This document shows positions 8,502 to 18,056 of a DNA stretch of 64,000 nucleotides, piece by piece. Within the stretch, counting starts at the first letter, position 1, and every line of letters starts with the position of its first letter. Source of the DNA: Streptomyces fodineus (GTDB taxonomy: Bacteria; Actinomycetota; Actinomycetes; Streptomycetales; Streptomycetaceae); assembly GCF_001735805.1 (NCBI RefSeq), contig NZ_CP017248.1:3162001-3226000 (forward strand). Direction: 5' to 3'. Under the pieces are notes generated by a model. It did not search any database. It was not told the origin of the DNA and saw only the letters and a list, made by a program, of their open reading frames with translations. A program made the translations under genes and the position numbers.

Positions 8502-9932
8502 TCAGCTGTCGAAGCCCAGCCCCAGCCGGTCCATCGCCCGCAGCCACAGATTGCGCCGCCCTCCGCGCGCGTCCGCGCGGGCCAGGGACCACTTGGTGAG
8601 GGCGATCCCGGTCCAGGCGAACGGCTCGGGCGGGAACGGCAGCGGCTTCTTGCGGACCATCTCCAGCTCGGTCCGCTCGGTGCGCTCCCCCTCCAGCAGG
8701 TCGAGCATCACGTCCGCGCCGAAGCGGGACGCGCCCACGCCGAGGCCGGTGTAGCCCGCCGCGTACGCGACCCTCCCCTGGTGAGCGGTGCCGAAGAACG
8801 CCGAGAAGCGGGAGCAGGTGTCGATCGCGCCGCCCCAGGCGTGGGTGAAGCGGACGCCCTCCAGCTGCGGGAAGCAGGTGAAGAAGTGGCCCGCGAGCTT
8901 GGCGTACGTCTCCGGGCGGTCGTCGTACTCCGCCCGGACCCGGCCGCCGTAGTGGTGGATCGCGTCGTAGCCGCCCCACAGGATCCGGTTGTCGGCGGAC
9001 AGCCGGAAGTAGTGGAACTGGTTGGCGGAGTCGCCGAGCCCCTGTCTGTTCTTCCAGCCGATCGACTCCAGCTGGTCGGCGGAGAGCGGCTCGGTCATCA
9101 GGGCGTAGTCGTAGACCGGGACGGTGTAGGAGCGCACGCGGCGCAGCAGGCTCGGGAAGATGTTCGTGGCGAGCGCGACCCTGCGGGCGCGGACCGCGCC
9201 GTACGGCGTGCGTACGGTCATCCCGGCGCCGTACTGCTTCAGACTCAGCGCGGGCGTGTGCTCGTACACGCGCACCCCGAGCTTCAGACACGCCTTCTTC
9301 AGACCCCAGGCCAGCTTGGCGGGGTGCAGCATGGCCACGCCCCGGCGGTCCCACAGGCCCGCCTCGAAGGTGGGGGACTTCACCTGCTCGCGCACCGCGT
9401 CCGCATCCAGGAACTCGATGCCGTCCGCGAGCCCCTTATCCGCCAGCTGCCGGTGCCAGTCGCGCAGTTCCCAGGCCTGGTAGGTCTCGGTGGCGACGTC
9501 GATCTCGCCGGTGCGCTCGAACTCGCAGTCGATGCCGTGCCGGGCGACGGCGGCCTCGATCTCGTCGAGATTGCGCCGGCCCAGCTCCTCCAGCTTGTCG
9601 ATCTCGTCGGGCCAGCGGGCCAGGCCGTTGGGCAGGCCGTGGGTGAGGGAGGCGGCGCAGAAGCCGCCGTTGCGGCCGGAGGCGGCCCAGCCCACCTCGC
9701 GGCCTTCCAGCAGCACCACATCGCACTGCGGGTCGCGCTCCTTGGCGTTCAGCGCGGTCCACAGCCCGCTGTAGCCACCGCCGACGACCAGCAGGTCGCA
9801 GGTACGGGTGCCGGTGAGGGCGGGCTCGGCCTGCGGCTTGCCGGGGTCTTCCAGCCAGTACGGGACCGGCCGGGCTTCGGAGAGAGAGGCGATCCAGTTG
9901 TCTTTGCCACGACTCATGGCGCTTGGGGCCAT
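8502..9932 (-). CDS. FAD-dependent oxidoreductase, PuuB/DadA-like (probable gamma-glutamylputrescine or polyamine oxidase)
   Basis: The 476-residue protein has the N-terminal FAD-binding motif LLVVGGGYSGLWTAL followed by a GREVGWAASGRNGGF stretch, both typical of the DAO family that includes E. coli PuuB. It would oxidise an amine to an imine or aldehyde with transfer of electrons to oxygen, in the cytoplasm. It is the last gene of the leftward aldehyde dehydrogenase-potD-potA-potB-potC operon, 37 bp after potC. The likely substrate is therefore putrescine or its gamma-glutamyl derivative; the exact substrate is inferred from context. ATG 9932 has GGGAG 8-10 nt upstream; a second ATG at 9917 is possible. 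Confidence 0.82.
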   Translation of the reverse strand: MAPSAMSRGKDNWIASLSEARPVPYWLEDPGKPQAEPALTGTRTCDLLVVGGGYSGLWTALNAKERDPQCDVVLLEGREVGWAASGRNGGFCAASLTHGLPNGLARWPDEIDKLEELGRRNLDEIEAAVARHGIDCEFERTGEIDVATETYQAWELRDWHRQLADKGLADGIEFLDADAVREQVKSPTFEAGLWDRRGVAMLHPAKLAWGLKKACLKLGVRVYEHTPALSLKQYGAGMTVRTPYGAVRARRVALATNIFPSLLRRVRSYTVPVYDYALMTEPLSADQLESIGWKNRQGLGDSANQFHYFRLSADNRILWGGYDAIHHYGGRVRAEYDDRPETYAKLAGHFFTCFPQLEGVRFTHAWGGAIDTCSRFSAFFGTAHQGRVAYAAGYTGLGVGASRFGADVMLDLLEGERTERTELEMVRKKPLPFPPEPFAWTGIALTKWSLARADARGGRRNLWLRAMDRLGLGFDS

Positions 9933-9969
9933 GATTTCAACTCCCTACAAAGGACGTTCCTGAAAAGGC

Positions 9970-10770
9970 CTACGCCTTTTGCTTGCTACGGCGGTTGGTG
10001 ATGAGCATCGAGGACAGCACGAACAGGACGGCGACGAGGAACATGGCCGTACCGATCACATTGATCTGCACGGGTGTGCCGCGCTGCGCCGAGCCCCACA
10101 CGAACATCGGGAAGGTGACGGTCGAGCCGGCGTTGAAGTTCGTGATGATGAAGTCGTCGAAGGAGAGCGCGAACGACAGCAGCGCGCCCGCGGCGATGCC
10201 CGGTGCCGCGATGGGCAGCGTGACCCGCAGGAAGGTCTGCACGGGCCCGGCGTACAGGTCCCGGGCGGCCTCCTCCAGGCGCGGGTCCATCGACATCACA
10301 CGCGCCTTGACCGCGGTGACGACGAAGCTGAGGCAGAACATGATGTGCGCGATGAGGATGGTGTAGAAGCCCAGCTGGGCGCCCATGTTGAGGAACAGGG
10401 TGAGCAGCGAGGCGGCCATGACGACCTCGGGCATCGCCATCGGCAGGAAGATCAGCGAGTTGACGGCGCCGCGGGCGCGGAAGCGGTAGCGGACCAGCGC
10501 GAAGGCGATCATCGTGCCGAGGAGGGTGGCGCCGACCGTCGCCCAGACGGCGATCTGGAGGCTGATGGACAGCGAGCCGCACATGTCGGCGACGCCGCAC
10601 GGCTGCTTCCAGGCGTCCAGGGAGAACTGCTGCCACTCGTAGTTGAAGCGTCCCTTCGGCTTGTTGAAGGAGAACACCGTCACGATGACGTTGGGCAGCA
10701 GCAGATACGCGAGTGTCAGGATTCCCGCGATGACGACGAGATGGCGCTTGAGCCAGTTGACGAAGGGCAT
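9970..10770 (-). CDS. potC: Spermidine/putrescine ABC transporter permease PotC
   Basis: This is a 266-residue inner-membrane permease with six predicted helices. The EAA loop ([21 protein letters not shown]) contacts the ATPase. It pairs with PotB in the channel of a polyamine importer. Its ATG directly follows the potB stop codon (TAAATG), so translation is probably coupled. The TM regions [20 protein letters not shown] and the C-terminal [16 protein letters not shown] are clear. Confidence 0.9.
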   Translation of the reverse strand: MPFVNWLKRHLVVIAGILTLAYLLLPNVIVTVFSFNKPKGRFNYEWQQFSLDAWKQPCGVADMCGSLSISLQIAVWATVGATLLGTMIAFALVRYRFRARGAVNSLIFLPMAMPEVVMAASLLTLFLNMGAQLGFYTILIAHIMFCLSFVVTAVKARVMSMDPRLEEAARDLYAGPVQTFLRVTLPIAAPGIAAGALLSFALSFDDFIITNFNAGSTVTFPMFVWGSAQRGTPVQINVIGTAMFLVAVLFVLSSMLITNRRSKQKA

Positions 10771-11700
10771 TTAGACCAGATCCTCCGTCCCGGACCGGCG
10801 GATGTAGACCGTGACCATGGCCAGGATGGCGGCCATGAGGATGAAGGACAGGGCCGCGGCCGTCGGGTAGTCCAGGATCCGCAGGAACTGCGTCTGGATC
10901 ACGTTGCCGATCATGCGGGTGTCGGTGGAGCCGAGCAGCTCGGAGTTGACGTAGTCGCCGGCCGCCGGGATGAAGGTCAGCAGCGTGCCGGAGACCACGC
11001 CCGGCATCGACAGCGGGAAGGTGACCTTGCGGAAGGTGGTCCAGGGCTTGGCGTACAGGTCGCCGGCCGCCTCGTGCAGCCGTCCGTCGATCCGCTCCAG
11101 CGAGGTGTACAGCGGCAGGATCATGAACGGCAGGAAGTTGTACGTCAGCCCGCACACCACCGCGAGCGGCGTGGCGAGGACGCGGTCGCCGGCCGTCCAG
11201 CCGAGCCAGTTGGTGAGGTCCAGGATGTGCAGCGAGTTCAGGGCGTGCACGACCGGGCCGTTGTCGGCGAGGATCGTCTTCCAGGCCAGGGTGCGGATCA
11301 GGAAGCTGGTGAAGAACGGCGCGATCACCAGGATCATGATCAGGTTCCGCCAGCGGCCCGCGCGGAAGGCGATCAGGTAGGCCAGCGGGTAGCCGAGCAG
11401 CAGGCACAGGAACGTCGCGCCGGCCGCGTAGAACACGGACCGCAGGAACTGCGGCCAGTACTCGGACAGGGCGTCCCAGTACGTGGCGAAGTGCCAGGTG
11501 ACCTTGTAGCCCTCCTCCAGCGAGCCCTGCTGGACGGAGGTGGAGGCCTGGTAGATCATCGGCAGCGCGAAGAAGATGATCAGCCACAGGATGCCGGGCA
11601 GCAGCAGCCAGTACGGCGTGAACCGGCCGCGCTTGCGCGGGGGCCTGGGCTCCGGCTCGGCGGGGGCGAGGGGCGGTGGCGCCTCGGTGAGCGTCGACAT
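10771..11700 (-). CDS. potB: Spermidine/putrescine ABC transporter permease PotB
   Basis: The 309-residue permease begins with a Pro-rich cytoplasmic stretch [17 protein letters not shown], then six membrane helices starting at [16 protein letters not shown]. The EAA loop [21 protein letters not shown] is present. The start overlaps the potA stop as TGATG. It should form the transmembrane pore with PotC and be driven by PotA. Confidence 0.9.
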   Translation of the reverse strand: MSTLTEAPPPLAPAEPEPRPPRKRGRFTPYWLLLPGILWLIIFFALPMIYQASTSVQQGSLEEGYKVTWHFATYWDALSEYWPQFLRSVFYAAGATFLCLLLGYPLAYLIAFRAGRWRNLIMILVIAPFFTSFLIRTLAWKTILADNGPVVHALNSLHILDLTNWLGWTAGDRVLATPLAVVCGLTYNFLPFMILPLYTSLERIDGRLHEAAGDLYAKPWTTFRKVTFPLSMPGVVSGTLLTFIPAAGDYVNSELLGSTDTRMIGNVIQTQFLRILDYPTAAALSFILMAAILAMVTVYIRRSGTEDLV

Positions 11701-12848
11701 CAGGCGGCCGCCTCTTCCTCGGTGCCCGCGTCGATGTCCTGGGCCGCGTCCAGGCCGAAGGTGTGCGCCGGGCTCCAGTGCAGCACCACGTCGGCGCCGG
11801 GCACGAGCCGGCCGTCGCGCTCGACGTTCTGGACGTACACCGCGAGCTCGTCGCAGACCGGGCTGTCGATCACGTACTGGGTGGAGACACCGATGAAGCT
11901 CGCGTCGGCGATCTTGCCGGTGAGGCGGTTGCGGCCGTCCGGGATGTCCCCCGCGTCGTCGGCGTGGGTGAGGGAGATCTTCTCCGGGCGGATACCGACC
12001 AGCACCTTGCCGCCGGTGGTCGTCGGGGCGGAACATCGCGCCTCGGGCAGCACCAGCTTGCCGCCGGCCGCCTTGAGCACGATGTCGTCGCCGCTCTTGG
12101 AGTCGACCTCGGCCTCGATCAGGTTGGAGGTGCCGAGGAAGTTCGCGACGAACGTGGTGTTCGGGTTCTCGTACAGGTCGGCCGGCGAGCCGAGCTGCTC
12201 GACGCGGCCCGCGTTCATCACGGCAACCGTGTCGGCCATGGTCATGGCCTCCTCCTGGTCGTGCGTGACGTGCACGAAGGTGATGCCGACCTCGGTCTGG
12301 ATGCGCTTGAGCTCCAGCTGCATCTGGCGGCGCAGCTTGAGGTCGAGGGCGCCGAGCGGCTCGTCGAGGAGGAGCACCTTGGGGTGGTTGATCAGCGCGC
12401 GGGCGACGGCGACTCGCTGCTGCTGGCCACCGGAGAGCTGGTGCGGCTTCTTGCGCGCCTGCTCGCCGAGCTGCACCAGCTCCAGCATGTCCTCGACCTG
12501 CTTCTTCACGCTCTTGATGCCGCGCCGGCGCAGACCGAAGGCGACGTTCTCGAAGATGTCGAGGTGCGGGAAGAGGGCGTAGGACTGGAAGACCGTGTTC
12601 ACGGGGCGCTTGTACGGCGGCAGGTGGGTGACGTCCTGGTCGCCGAGGTGCACGGTGCCGCTGCTCGGCTCCTCCAGGCCGGCGATCATGCGCAGGGTGG
12701 TGGTCTTGCCGCAGCCGGAGGCGCCGAGCAGGGCGAAGAAGGAACCCTGGGGCACGGTCAGGTCCAGCGGGTGTACGGCGGTGAAGGCGCCGTAGGTCTT
12801 GGAGATACCGGAGAGGCGGACGTCGCCGCTGTTGTCTGGTGTCGTCAT
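11700..12848 (-). CDS. potA: Spermidine/putrescine ABC transporter ATP-binding protein PotA
   Basis: This 382-residue ABC ATPase has Walker [10 protein letters not shown] (residues 42-50), the [15 protein letters not shown] signature and Walker [15 protein letters not shown]-terminal TOBE-type regulatory region is typical of PotA/MalK-type importers. It energises PotBC. GTG 12857 would overlap the potD stop, but the AGGGG Shine-Dalgarno fits ATG 12848 better. The order potD-potA-potB-potC on one strand with tiny gaps indicates a single transcript. Confidence 0.92.
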   Translation of the reverse strand: MTTPDNSGDVRLSGISKTYGAFTAVHPLDLTVPQGSFFALLGASGCGKTTTLRMIAGLEEPSSGTVHLGDQDVTHLPPYKRPVNTVFQSYALFPHLDIFENVAFGLRRRGIKSVKKQVEDMLELVQLGEQARKKPHQLSGGQQQRVAVARALINHPKVLLLDEPLGALDLKLRRQMQLELKRIQTEVGITFVHVTHDQEEAMTMADTVAVMNAGRVEQLGSPADLYENPNTTFVANFLGTSNLIEAEVDSKSGDDIVLKAAGGKLVLPEARCSAPTTTGGKVLVGIRPEKISLTHADDAGDIPDGRNRLTGKIADASFIGVSTQYVIDSPVCDELAVYVQNVERDGRLVPGADVVLHWSPAHTFGLDAAQDIDAGTEEEAAA

Positions 12849-12853
12849 CGTCG

Positions 12854-14101
12854 TCACGCCCCTGTGAGCTTCGAGAACTTCTGCTGGTAGGCCGTCTCTT
12901 CCTTCTGCGTCAGCGCGCGGAAGGCATGGGACTTCGCCTGCATGGTCTTGTCGGGAATGATCAACGGGTTGCTCGCCGCCGATTTGTCGATCTTCGCAAG
13001 GTAGGGCTTCACTCCCGCGACGGGACTCACGTAGTTGATGTACGCGGCGAGCTCGGCGGCCGGCTCGGGCTCGTAGTAGTAGTCGATGAGCCGCTCGGCG
13101 TTCGTCTTGTGGCGCGCCTTGTTGGGGATCAGCATGTTGTCGGTCGAGGTCATGTAGCCGTTGTCGGGGATGACATAGCCGACGTCCGGGTTGTCCGACT
13201 GGAGCTGGACGATGTCGCCGCCCCACGCTATGCACGCGGCGAAGTCGCCCTTGGTGAGGTCCGAGGTGTAGTCGTTGCCGGTGAAGCGGCGGATCTGGCC
13301 CTTGTCGACGGCCTTCTGCAGGCGGGCGATCACCGCGTCGAAGTCGTCACCGGTGAACTTCGCCGGGTCCTTGCCCATGTCGAGCATGGTCATGCCGATG
13401 CTGTCGCGCATCTCGGTCAGGAAGCCGACGCGCCCCTTGAGCTTGGGGTTGTCGAGCAGGTCGGAGACCGACTTCACCTCGATGCCGTCGAGCGCCTTCT
13501 TGTTGTAGGCGATGACGGTCGAGATGCCCTGCCAGGGGTACGAGTAGGCGCGGCCCGGGTCCCAGTCGGGGTCGCGGAACTGGTCCGACAGGTTGGCGAA
13601 GGCGTGCGGCAGGTTGGACGCGTCCAGTTTCTGGACGTACCCCAGCCGGATCATGCGCGCGGCCAGCCAGTCGGTGAGCACGATGAGGTCACGGCCGGTG
13701 TCCTGGCCGGCGGCGAGCTGCGGCTGGATCTTGCCGAAGAACTCGTCGTTGTCGTTGATGTCCTCGGTGTACTTGACCTGGATACCGCTCCGCCTGGCGA
13801 ACGCGTCGAGCGTGGGATGACGCTTGCCCTTGTCGTCCACGTCGATGTACTCGGGCCAGTTGGAGAAGTTGACGACCTTCTCCTGGGCCGAGTGGTCGTC
13901 GGCGGACACACCGCCCTGCGTCTTGTTCGCCGCGGGAATCCCGCAGGCGCTCAGCGCCCCGAGTCCGCCGACCGCCAGCGCGCCGCCCGCGGAGGCGCGC
14001 AGCAGCGACCGACGGGTCATCGCGGCCCGGCCGTTACGGAGGCTTCGCCGTACGGCGGCGGCTTCGACCGGTGTCAGGCGGTCGGGCTCGTACTGCTCCA
14101 T
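12854..14101 (-). CDS. potD: Polyamine-binding lipoprotein PotD, Tat-exported
   Basis: The 415-residue substrate-binding protein carries a twin-arginine motif TRRSLLRAS (residues 29-37), a hydrophobic core and a lipobox LSAC with lipidated C53. It is thus a Tat lipoprotein on the outer face of the membrane. The binding-protein core opens with VVNFSNWPEYIDV, and the polyamine-site segments GRDLIVLTDW and RRFTGNDYTSDL are seen. A paralogue sharing these segments lies at 33272-34435. It would deliver putrescine or spermidine to PotBC. A PotD-like fold is certain; the exact ligand is inferred. Confidence 0.88.
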   Translation of the reverse strand: MEQYEPDRLTPVEAAAVRRSLRNGRAAMTRRSLLRASAGGALAVGGLGALSACGIPAANKTQGGVSADDHSAQEKVVNFSNWPEYIDVDDKGKRHPTLDAFARRSGIQVKYTEDINDNDEFFGKIQPQLAAGQDTGRDLIVLTDWLAARMIRLGYVQKLDASNLPHAFANLSDQFRDPDWDPGRAYSYPWQGISTVIAYNKKALDGIEVKSVSDLLDNPKLKGRVGFLTEMRDSIGMTMLDMGKDPAKFTGDDFDAVIARLQKAVDKGQIRRFTGNDYTSDLTKGDFAACIAWGGDIVQLQSDNPDVGYVIPDNGYMTSTDNMLIPNKARHKTNAERLIDYYYEPEPAAELAAYINYVSPVAGVKPYLAKIDKSAASNPLIIPDKTMQAKSHAFRALTQKEETAYQQKFSKLTGA

Positions 14102-14181
14102 GCGCGTGGTGCCCTTTCGGAGGGAGGGTCGGCCTGGTCGGGGCCTGATCGTCAACCCGGCAGCAGCCGTCTGTGCGTGGT

Positions 14182-14198
14182 GTCCGGCGTCGCCGGAC
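14182..14198 (-). terminator. Hairpin between the aldehyde dehydrogenase gene and potD
   Basis: GTCCGGCG-T-CGCCGGAC is a perfect inverted repeat in the 104-bp gap between the aldehyde dehydrogenase stop and potD. It may attenuate or process the polycistronic transcript, because both genes are on the same strand. Confidence 0.35.
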
Positions 14199-14205
14199 GA
14201 CGGTG

Positions 14206-15741
14206 CTACCGGTCCCCGAAGATCGTGCGGTGCCAGTCCTTGCGGGCGACCGCCGTATTGTCGAACATTACGTGCTTGACCTGCGTGTACTCCTCGAAGG
14301 AGTACGTCGACATGTCCTTGCCGAAACCGGATGCCTTGTAGCCGCCGTGCGGCATCTCGCTGATGATCGGGATGTGGTCGTTGATCCACACGCAGCCCGC
14401 CTTGATCTCGCGGGTGGCGCGGCCCGCCCGGTACACGTTCGTGCTCCATGCAGAGGCGGCGAGGCCGTACGGGGTGTCGTTGGCCAGGCGGATGCCCTCA
14501 TCATCACCGTCGAACGGCAGTACGACCAGTACCGGGCCGAAGATCTCGGACTGGACGATTTCGCTGTCCTGGGCCGCGCCGGCGATCAGGGTAGGCCGGT
14601 AGTAGGCGCCCCGCTCCAGCTCGCCCTTCGGCGCCTCGCCGCCGGTCACCACGCGCGCGTAGGCACGCGCACGGTCCACGAAGCCGGCGACGCGGTCGCG
14701 CTGGACGTGCGAGATGAGCGGGCCGAGATCGGTGCCGGGGGCGAAGGGATCGCCCAGCCGGACGGTCTCCATCAGCGCGGCGGTCCGCTCCACGAAGGCG
14801 TCGTACAGGGGTCGCTGCACGTACGCGCGCGTGGCGGCCGTGCAGTCCTGGCCGGTGTTGATGAGCGCGCCGGCGACGGCCCCGTGGACGGCGGCCTCCA
14901 GATCGGCGTCGTCGAAGACGACGAAGGGCGCCTTGCCGCCGAGCTCCAGATGCAGCCGCTTGACCGTGGCGGTGGCGACCTCGGCGACGCGCTTGCCGAC
15001 GGCAGTGGACCCGGTGAAGGAGGTCATGGCGACATCCGGGTGGCCGACGAGGTGCTCCCCCGCCTCCTTCCCGGTCCCGGTGACGATGTTGATCACACCG
15101 TCGGGGAGGCCGGCGTCCGTGGCGGCCTGGGCGAAGAGCAGCGAGGTGAGCGGGGTCAGCTCGGCGGGCTTCAGCACGATGGTGTTGCCGGCGGCGATCG
15201 CCGGGAGGATCTTCCAGGCTGCCATCTGGAGGGGGTAGTTCCAAGGCGCGATGGACCCGACGACACCGATCGGCTCGCGGCGGATGTACGACGTGTGGTC
15301 GCCGGAGTACTCACCGGCGGACTGCCCCGCCAGGTGCCGGGCGGCGCCCGCGAAGAAGGCGGTGTTGTCGATGGTCCCCGGTACGTCGAACTCGCGGGTC
15401 AGCTTCAGCGGCTTGCCGCACTGCAGGGACTCGGCGCGCGCGAAGTCCTCGGCACGGTCGGCGAGTACGGCGGCGAACCGGTGCAGGGCGTCGGAGCGCT
15501 CGCCCGGGGTGGCCGAGGTCCAGCCCGGGAAGGCCTCGCGCGCGGCGGCGACGGCCGCGTCGACGTCGGCGGCGCCGGCCAGCTCGTAGGTGTACACCTC
15601 CGCGCCGGTGGCGGGGTCGACCACGGCGTGGGCATGGCCCGAGGTGCCCTTGGTCAGCCGGCCGGCGATGAACTGCGCCCCGTCGGCGAATCGCTCCTCG
15701 GCGGGGAATCGTTCCGGGGTGGCGGTGCCCGGGTTGTGCAT
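14206..15741 (-). CDS. Aldehyde dehydrogenase (NAD(P)+), aminobutyraldehyde/betaine-aldehyde type
   Basis: The 511-residue protein is a full-length aldehyde dehydrogenase. LHLELGGKAP contains the general-base glutamate and NTGQDCTAAT the catalytic cysteine (C300). The cofactor region PWNYPLQMAAWKILPAIAAGN is intact. As first gene of the potDABC-oxidase operon it should oxidise the aminoaldehyde produced from putrescine or gamma-glutamylputrescine. ATG 15741 follows GGAGAG. A second, more distant paralogue lies at 34698-36137, so the two may divide substrates. The substrate is inferred from context. Confidence 0.88.
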   Translation of the reverse strand: MHNPGTATPERFPAEERFADGAQFIAGRLTKGTSGHAHAVVDPATGAEVYTYELAGAADVDAAVAAAREAFPGWTSATPGERSDALHRFAAVLADRAEDFARAESLQCGKPLKLTREFDVPGTIDNTAFFAGAARHLAGQSAGEYSGDHTSYIRREPIGVVGSIAPWNYPLQMAAWKILPAIAAGNTIVLKPAELTPLTSLLFAQAATDAGLPDGVINIVTGTGKEAGEHLVGHPDVAMTSFTGSTAVGKRVAEVATATVKRLHLELGGKAPFVVFDDADLEAAVHGAVAGALINTGQDCTAATRAYVQRPLYDAFVERTAALMETVRLGDPFAPGTDLGPLISHVQRDRVAGFVDRARAYARVVTGGEAPKGELERGAYYRPTLIAGAAQDSEIVQSEIFGPVLVVLPFDGDDEGIRLANDTPYGLAASAWSTNVYRAGRATREIKAGCVWINDHIPIISEMPHGGYKASGFGKDMSTYSFEEYTQVKHVMFDNTAVARKDWHRTIFGDR

Positions 15742-15841
15742 GTCGCTCTCCTCCGCCGTTCGCCCCGTCCCGGGGGTGGGTGGCGTAGCTCCAGCTCGAT
15801 TTGAGTGCCGATCCTGACAGAGCAATAGGACTCCAACAAGT

Positions 15842-15877
15842 GATTCCGTTGTTGCCTTTTGGTTACGCGACGGAATC
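15842..15877. promoter_or_regulatory. Inverted repeat GATTCCGT...ACGGAATC in the divergent promoter region
   Basis: GATTCCGT (15842-15849) and ACGGAATC (15870-15877) form a perfect 8-bp inverted repeat 20 bp apart. They lie about 100 bp upstream of the polyamine operon start at 15741 and about 73 bp before the NADAR gene. A TTGTTG-17-CAGGAT promoter-like pair lies on the minus strand next to it. It is a candidate operator for a polyamine-responsive regulator. Confidence 0.45.
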
Positions 15878-15949
15878 TGTCGACCAGGTGTCGAGTCGGG
15901 GCAGAAAAGGGCGGACGGATTGTCAGTGGTGCGTGCCAGACTCGCGTGC

Positions 15950-16507
15950 ATGGGGAAGATCGACGGGGTGGATGCCCTGATCAGGGAAGTACGGGCAGGC
16001 AGCCGGATCAAGTACCTCCATTTCTGGGGGCACCGGCCGCGGCCGGACGGCAGCATCGGCGCGAGCTGTCTGAGCCAGTGGTGGCCGTCGCCGTTCGTGG
16101 TCGACGGGGTGGAATACGCGACGGCCGAGCACTGGATGATGGCCGGCAAGGCCCGGCTGTTCGGGGACGCGGAGGCGGAGCGGCGGGCACTGGCCGCGGA
16201 GCACCCCGCCGAGGCGAAGAAGGCGGGGCGGCTGGTCAAGGGCTTCGACGAGGCGATATGGGAGCGGGAGCGCTTCCGGATCGTGGTCGAGGGCAGCGTG
16301 CACAAGTTCGCATCGGACGACGGTCTGCGCGCGTTCCTGCTGGGCACGGGCGACCGGGTGCTGGTCGAGGCGAGTCCCGTGGACCGGGTGTGGGGCATCG
16401 GCCTGGCGGCGGATGACGAGGCGGCCTCGGATCCGCGGCGGTGGAAGGGGCCGAACCTGCTGGGCTTCGCGCTGATGGAGGCGCGGGAGCGGCTGTCCGG
16501 GGCTTGA
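15950..16507 (+). CDS. NADAR-family protein (YbiA/RibX-like N-glycosidase fold)
   Basis: From ATG 15950 this is a 185-residue protein. IKYLHFWGHRP, LSQWWPSPFVVDGVEYATAEHWMMAGKA and RVWGIGLAADD are the conserved NADAR blocks. Characterised members cleave N-glycosidic bonds, for example of early riboflavin intermediates, and others act on ADP-ribosylated substrates. Which one applies here is not visible. A TTG at 15920 would add ten residues and cannot be excluded. It is transcribed divergently from the polyamine operon and ends just before a strong hairpin. Confidence 0.82.
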   Translation: MGKIDGVDALIREVRAGSRIKYLHFWGHRPRPDGSIGASCLSQWWPSPFVVDGVEYATAEHWMMAGKARLFGDAEAERRALAAEHPAEAKKAGRLVKGFDEAIWERERFRIVVEGSVHKFASDDGLRAFLLGTGDRVLVEASPVDRVWGIGLAADDEAASDPRRWKGPNLLGFALMEARERLSGA

Positions 16508-16508
16508 G

Positions 16509-16534
16509 GGGGCCGGCCACGTGGCCGGCCCCCT
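16509..16534. terminator. Strong bidirectional hairpin after the NADAR gene
   Basis: GGGGGCCGGCCACGTGGCCGGCCCCC (split as GGGGGCCGGCCAC / GTGGCCGGCCCCC) is a perfect 13-bp stem directly after the NADAR stop. It lies between that gene and the convergent DUF4190 gene, and can terminate transcription from both sides. Confidence 0.75.
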
Positions 16535-16556
16535 CACCGGCCGGGTCGGTCCGTGC

Positions 16557-16979
16557 TCAGGCCGTGCCCATGATGCTCGCGAAGAGCAGCACACCCAGCA
16601 GCGGCAGGATCACGGTCGCCACGATGCCGCAGACGAGTCCGGCGGTCGCCGCTCCCCTGTTGGTGGCCTCGCCCCGGTTGGCCTTTCCTCGGCCGATGGC
16701 CCCGAAGATGATCCCGAGGATGCCCAGGATGACTCCGAAGAACCAGAGGAAGAAGGTGAGGCTGCAGACCACGCCGATGATGCCCAGCACCAGTCCCGTG
16801 GTGCCCATGCCGTTGCTCGGCTGCATCGGCATGCCATACCCGGGAGCCTGCCCGTAGCCCACCGGCGGCGCGGCCGGGTACGACGGACCCGCCTGCGGGT
16901 AGCCGTAGCCCTGACCCGGCTGCTGCGGGGGCTGGCTCGGCGGACCGAACCCACCGGGTGTGGGGTTGCCGTAGGACAT
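16557..16979 (-). CDS. DUF4190-type membrane protein with Pro/Gly-rich head
   Basis: The 140-residue protein has a Pro/Gly/Tyr-rich cytoplasmic head (PPSQPPQQPGQGYGYPQAG) and two hydrophobic segments, GLVLGIIGVVCSLTFFLWFF and AGLVCGIVATVILPLLGVLL. Between them is the conserved GAIGRGKANRGEATNRGAATAG loop, shortened here to its key GRGKANRGE core. This matches the DUF4190 family found in actinobacterial surface or membrane proteins of unknown role. It is a paralogue of the gene just upstream (17086-17904), probably a tandem duplication. ATG 16979 has GGGGAG upstream. Confidence 0.78.
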   Translation of the reverse strand: MSYGNPTPGGFGPPSQPPQQPGQGYGYPQAGPSYPAAPPVGYGQAPGYGMPMQPSNGMGTTGLVLGIIGVVCSLTFFLWFFGVILGILGIIFGAIGRGKANRGEATNRGAATAGLVCGIVATVILPLLGVLLFASIMGTA

Positions 16980-17085
16980 GAAAGTGATCTCCCCTCCGTT
17001 GACAGTCAAGGCATCGTAAGCGCAGGACAGGCCGCGAAGGACAGGGTTTGGCCAGGCCGGACGGACGGCCGGAACCGCCCTGGTC

Positions 17086-17904
17086 TCAGCGACCGGCCGC
17101 GACGCTCACCGGCACACGGGGTGCGGAGCCGTAGGACGGGTCGGTCTTGGAGCTGTGATCGTGGATGGCGGCGTTGATGCCGATCGCGAGCAGGACGATC
17201 ACGGCGATGCCGAGGACGATGCCGATGATCCCCATGACCAGACCGGCCTGGGCCTGACCGTGGTTGCTCGCCTCGCCGCGCTCGGCCCGTCGGCGGCCCT
17301 TGACGCCGAAGACCACCGCGAGGATGCCCAGCACCAGGGAGACCACGCCGTACAGGCAGAACAGACAGATCGACAGGATGCCGAGCACCAGCGCCGCGAT
17401 GCCCATGCCGTTCTGCGGGGCCATCGGCATACCGGGCCAGCCGTAGCCCGCGGGGTAGCCGTAGCCGCCGGCCGGGGGCGCGGCGGCCATGCCGGGGCCG
17501 GAGGGCGCGATCGGCGGGGGCGGCACCGGGCCGCCGTCGGCGGGGCCCGTGCCCGGCGCGCCGAAACCGGAGGCGGGCGGGGCGTAGGGGTTCACCGGAG
17601 GTGTGCTCACCGGGGGTGCGAAGGGGTTCGCCGCCGGGGGTGCGGCGTGTGCGGTCGGCGGGGCCCAGGACGGCGGCACGGGGTCGGCGGGGGCGACCGG
17701 GGAGGCGGGCAGCGAGGTCAGTGTCTGCTGGTAGTGGACGGAGTCGGCGCGCGGAGGGGAGTCCTGGTGAGACCCGGATATCGCGTCCTGGACCGCAGGC
17801 GCACCCTCTCCGGCCGCCTTGTCCAAGGACACCTGGGGTGAGGTCGGCCCCTCGCCGGCAGGCTGATGCTCCTGTGGCGTGGACTGCGGCGCCTCGTCGG
17901 ACAT
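17086..17904 (-). CDS. DUF4190-type membrane protein, longer paralogue
   Basis: This 272-residue protein has a long, disordered Pro/Ala-rich head (about 165 residues). Two membrane segments follow, separated by GVKGRRRAERGEASNHGQAQAG. The C-terminal half matches the neighbouring 140-aa protein in the MAPQNGMG, AALVLGILS and ERGEASN positions. I place the start at ATG 17904 rather than further upstream because the MSDEAPQS start is preceded by AGAGGGG. The function is unknown; it is anchored in the membrane with the head probably cytoplasmic. Confidence 0.75.
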   Translation of the reverse strand: MSDEAPQSTPQEHQPAGEGPTSPQVSLDKAAGEGAPAVQDAISGSHQDSPPRADSVHYQQTLTSLPASPVAPADPVPPSWAPPTAHAAPPAANPFAPPVSTPPVNPYAPPASGFGAPGTGPADGGPVPPPPIAPSGPGMAAAPPAGGYGYPAGYGWPGMPMAPQNGMGIAALVLGILSICLFCLYGVVSLVLGILAVVFGVKGRRRAERGEASNHGQAQAGLVMGIIGIVLGIAVIVLLAIGINAAIHDHSSKTDPSYGSAPRVPVSVAAGR

Positions 17905-18056
17905 GGTGGGACCCCTCTGCTGGACGTGCCGCCATGCTACGGGCAGGCCGGGACGGCATGAGCCGGGGCCTACGATGATCCCGCGCAACCGATCAGCCGA
18001 TCACCGCGCCCGCACCACGGACCTGGTTCCGCGGGCGCCCGTCCCGGGAGGACCCC

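Noticed and set aside
9979..12582. 867-residue plus-strand frame opposite potC, potB and potA
   Set aside because: It is antisense to three well-conserved transporter genes and has low-complexity Asp/Gly/Arg composition. In this GC-rich sequence antisense frames are often long.
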